Below are positions 14,570-16,424 of a DNA stretch of 16,424 bases, piece by piece (positions within the stretch are counted from its first letter, which is position 1; each line of letters starts with the position of its first letter). The stretch comes from Hyphomicrobiaceae bacterium (GTDB lineage: Bacteria > Pseudomonadota > Alphaproteobacteria > Rhizobiales > Hyphomicrobiaceae). Both the position numbers and the translations under genes were made by a program. The stretch is taken from contig JANYHP010000322.1 of NCBI GenBank assembly GCA_025359005.1, forward strand, positions 1-16,424, given 5' to 3'. The notes under the pieces were generated by a model, which was not told where the DNA came from, made no database searches, and was given only the letters and a program-made list of their open reading frames with translations.

Positions 14570-16337
14570 TCAACGCGGCGGTGGCCGCGAACCACCAAGC
14601 GTCATCATGCCAGGTTTCTGTGTGTTTGCGGGGCCGCCCGCCGGCTGTTCTGACCGGGCAATGCGGGCAGCGATGTCGTTGGCATCGAAGCCATCCCAGA
14701 CCGGGTCCACGGGAGGCTGCTGGGCGTTGCTGGAGCCTCCGGACCGGCGCGCGACGGCCGCGGGCGTGTTGGGGGCAGCGGTCGGCATGTCGGTGAGTGC
14801 CTTGGCGAAGAAGTCGTCGCCGATGCGCTCGGTGGGCATCTTGGGGACTGCCGCCGGCGATGTGGCGGCCGCAACGGGCTTTGCTTTCGGCTCCGCCTTT
14901 GCGTCCGCCTTTGCGTCCGCCTTTGCGTCCGGCTTGGGCTCCGGCTTCTGCAGCAGCGGCTGCACGGTGGACGTACCTGGAAGCGGCTTTGCCTCGCGGC
15001 CTTGGTGAGCGGCGAGCATGACGTCGTGCCAGAGGCGTGCCGGCATCGTGCCGCCCATGATCCGGTTCATGGCATGGCCGTTGTCGTTGCCGAACCACAC
15101 GCCGCCGACGAGATGGCTGGTGTATCCGACGAACCAGGCGTCGCGAAAATCCTGGCTGGTGCCGGTCTTGCCGGCGGCAGGATGCTTGTCGAGGGCGGCC
15201 CGGCGACCTGTCCCGTAAACGAGCGCGGCGTTGAGCATGTCGTTCATTTCGCCGACGTGGGCCTGCTCGATGATGCGGACGGGCGGGCGCGTCGGGCGCT
15301 GATAAAGCGTGACGCCGAGGCCGGTGCGCACGCGCTCAATGATATGGGGTTCGAGGCGGAAGCCACCACCGGCAAACGTGGCGTAGGCGCCCGCCAGTTC
15401 AAGCAAATTGACTTCAGACGTACCGAGGGCCAGCGCTGGGCTGTCGCGCAAATCGGAGCGGATGCCAAGGCGATTGGCGACCTCGATGGTCTTGCGCGTG
15501 CCGACGTCCATATGCAGGCGAACGGCGATCGAGTTGATGGATTGGGCGAGGCCTTGCCGCATCGTCATGGCGCCGCGATAGGTGCCATTTTCGTTGCGCG
15601 GGCTCCAGCCTTTCACGGTCAGCGGCAAGTCGAAGACGGTCGATTCGGGTGTCAGTCCGTTTTCCAGCGCAGCGAGATAAACAAAGGGCTTGAAGGCCGA
15701 GCCAGGCTGCCGCCGGGCCTTGGTGGCCCGGTTGAACTGGCTTTCCGCATAGTTGCGGCCACCGACCATCACCTTGATGGCGCCCTCCGGATCGAGCACC
15801 ACCATGGCGCCCTGGGCGACTTCGCTGGCCACACCCTCGGCCGCAATAAGGCTTGTCAGCTTCTGCTGGGCGAGCTTCTGCAGTCGCGTATCGATGGTCG
15901 TCTCGATAACGATCTCGGAGGCGGCGCCGTTGGCGAGTGGCGGTAACCGTTCGAGCGCGTAGTCGACGGCAGTTTCGAGGCCGGTGATCTCGCGCGTCGA
16001 GACGGGATTGTGGAAGGCGATCACCTCGGCGCCTGCCTCGCGGGCTTGGGCTTCTGTGATCAGTCCCGCCGACTGCATCTTCTGGATGACGACGCGAGCG
16101 CGGGCGCGGGCGAGTGGCGGGTTCGACAGGGGCGAAAACTTCGATGGCGCCTTGAGCACGCCGCCAAGGACTGCACCCTCGACGATCGTCAGGTCGCGGG
16201 CGCTTTTGTTGAAATAGCGCCGCGCCGCCCCTTCAATGCCGTAGGCGCCGCCGCCGAAGTAGACGCGGTTGAGATAGAGTTCGAGAATATCCCTCTTGGA
16301 CAAGCGCAGTTCGAGCCAGAGCGCGAGATAGAGTTCT
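14570..16337 (-). CDS. Class A penicillin-binding protein (PBP1A family), 5' truncated
   Basis: Only the C-terminal part of this bifunctional peptidoglycan synthase is in the window. The end of the GT51 glycosyltransferase domain is visible: SKRDILELYLNRVYFGGGAY, then EGAARRYFNKSARDLTIVEGA, read from about 16309 down. The transpeptidase domain has all three active-site motifs: SAFK with the nucleophile Ser (about 15700-15689), SIN (15541-15533) and KTGTS (15169-15155). The C-terminal tail is low-complexity, rich in Lys, Ala, Pro and Asp, with a short KADA repeat. The protein would be inner-membrane anchored and build and cross-link peptidoglycan. The first residues, membrane anchor and GT51 catalytic glutamates are missing: beyond about 16337 the sequence folds back into an inverted copy of 16198-16284, so a TTG start at 16303 is not real. 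The - strand frame stays open through the fold-back but the peptide there is not GT51. Confidence 0.9.
14895..14930. repeat. Three tandem 12-base repeats (GCCTTTGCGTCC) inside the PBP tail
   Basis: Three perfect 12-base units at 14895-14906, 14907-14918 and 14919-14930 encode a repeated Lys-Ala-Asp-Ala tetrapeptide on the - strand, in the low-complexity C-terminal tail of the penicillin-binding protein. The 12-base unit keeps frame, so copy number could vary without breaking the gene. Confidence 0.9.
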
Positions 16338-16424
16338 TCGAACTCTATCTCAACCGCGTCTACTTCGGCGGCGGCGCCTACGGCATTGAAGGGGCGGCGC
16401 GGCGCTATTTCAACAAAAGCGCCC
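16198..16424. repeat. Perfect 87-base inverted repeat at the window end (likely fold-back artefact)
   Basis: Bases 16338-16424 are the exact reverse complement of 16198-16284, separated by a 53-base spacer (16285-16337). The arm lies in the GT51 coding part of the penicillin-binding protein, so a short piece of that gene is encoded on both strands. Next to the turn a second small palindrome exists: GAGATAGAGTTC (16325-16336) and GAACTCTATCTC (16340-16351), and the same 12 bases recur directly at 16271-16282. The repeat reaches exactly the last base of the window. A chimeric fold-back at a contig end is the simplest reading. Confidence 0.95.

Noticed and set aside
14895..14930. Tandem repeats as a possible CRISPR array
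   Set aside because: 12-base units without spacers, in frame inside a coding sequence.
14454..15098. - strand frame of 214 codons overlapping the PBP tail and the intergenic region
   Set aside because: It is out of frame with the PBP, whose SAFK, SIN and KTG frame runs to 14570; its repetitive Gly/Arg/Lys composition is a frame-shifted reading of the tail repeat.
15002..15946. + strand frame of 314 codons opposite the penicillin-binding protein
   Set aside because: The - strand has all transpeptidase motifs; this is its shadow.
16332..16424. A second, + strand penicillin-binding protein gene starting at the window end
   Set aside because: It is an exact inverted copy of 16198-16284 rather than a diverged paralogue, so a fold-back is more likely.

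Overview
The window is a GC-rich stretch that reads as an alphaproteobacterium, most probably Hyphomicrobiales (Rhizobiales). The main reasons are the compact ccmI-ccmE-ccmF-ccmH (cycHJKL) cytochrome c maturation operon without ccmABCD or ccmG beside it, the alphaproteobacterial-type glycine-zipper lipoprotein, and a NirA-like hemoprotein coupled to an unusual CysJ-like flavoprotein. No rRNA, tRNA or CRISPR array was seen. Every function here is read from motifs by eye; no database search was run.

Layout. Bases 1-475 hold the C-terminal ATP-binding domain of a sensor histidine kinase, cut by the window edge. A 17-kDa-antigen-type lipoprotein follows at 574-1050. The translationally coupled operon ccmI, ccmE, ccmF, ccmH runs from 1144 to 5206 and encodes the heme chaperone and heme lyase part of System I cytochrome c biogenesis. 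Directly behind it (5207-6033) is a scar: an N-terminal fragment resembling an IS4-family transposase, fused in frame to the C-terminal end of an argininosuccinate-lyase-like enzyme, then unassigned sequence.

The next block is a probable uptake and catabolism cluster on the + strand: a DUF1028 Ntn-hydrolase-like protein (6034-6747), a 465-base gap with a candidate promoter, a tripartite TRAP transporter dctP-dctQ-dctM (7213-9976), and a DapA/N-acetylneuraminate-lyase-family aldolase (9992-10972) whose usual active-site motif is changed. With the broken lyase they look like one pathway for an unidentified, probably carboxylated, compound. The substrate cannot be read from the sequence.

On the - strand, convergent with the aldolase and overlapping it by 38 bases, is a two-gene unit: a NirA-like siroheme/4Fe-4S nitrite or sulfite reductase (14302-12542) followed by its likely electron donor, a CysJ-like FAD/NADPH protein with an N-terminal four-cysteine module in place of an FMN flavodoxin domain (12545-10935). 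Upstream of these, also on the - strand, is most of a class A penicillin-binding protein (14570-16337). Its 5' part is missing because the last 87 bases of the window are a perfect inverted copy of 16198-16284, which looks more like an assembly or amplification fold-back at a contig end than biology.

The items most worth following are the TRAP/DUF1028/DapA-like cluster with its substituted active site, the flavodoxin-less reductase pair, the transposase-lyase scar, and the terminal palindrome.
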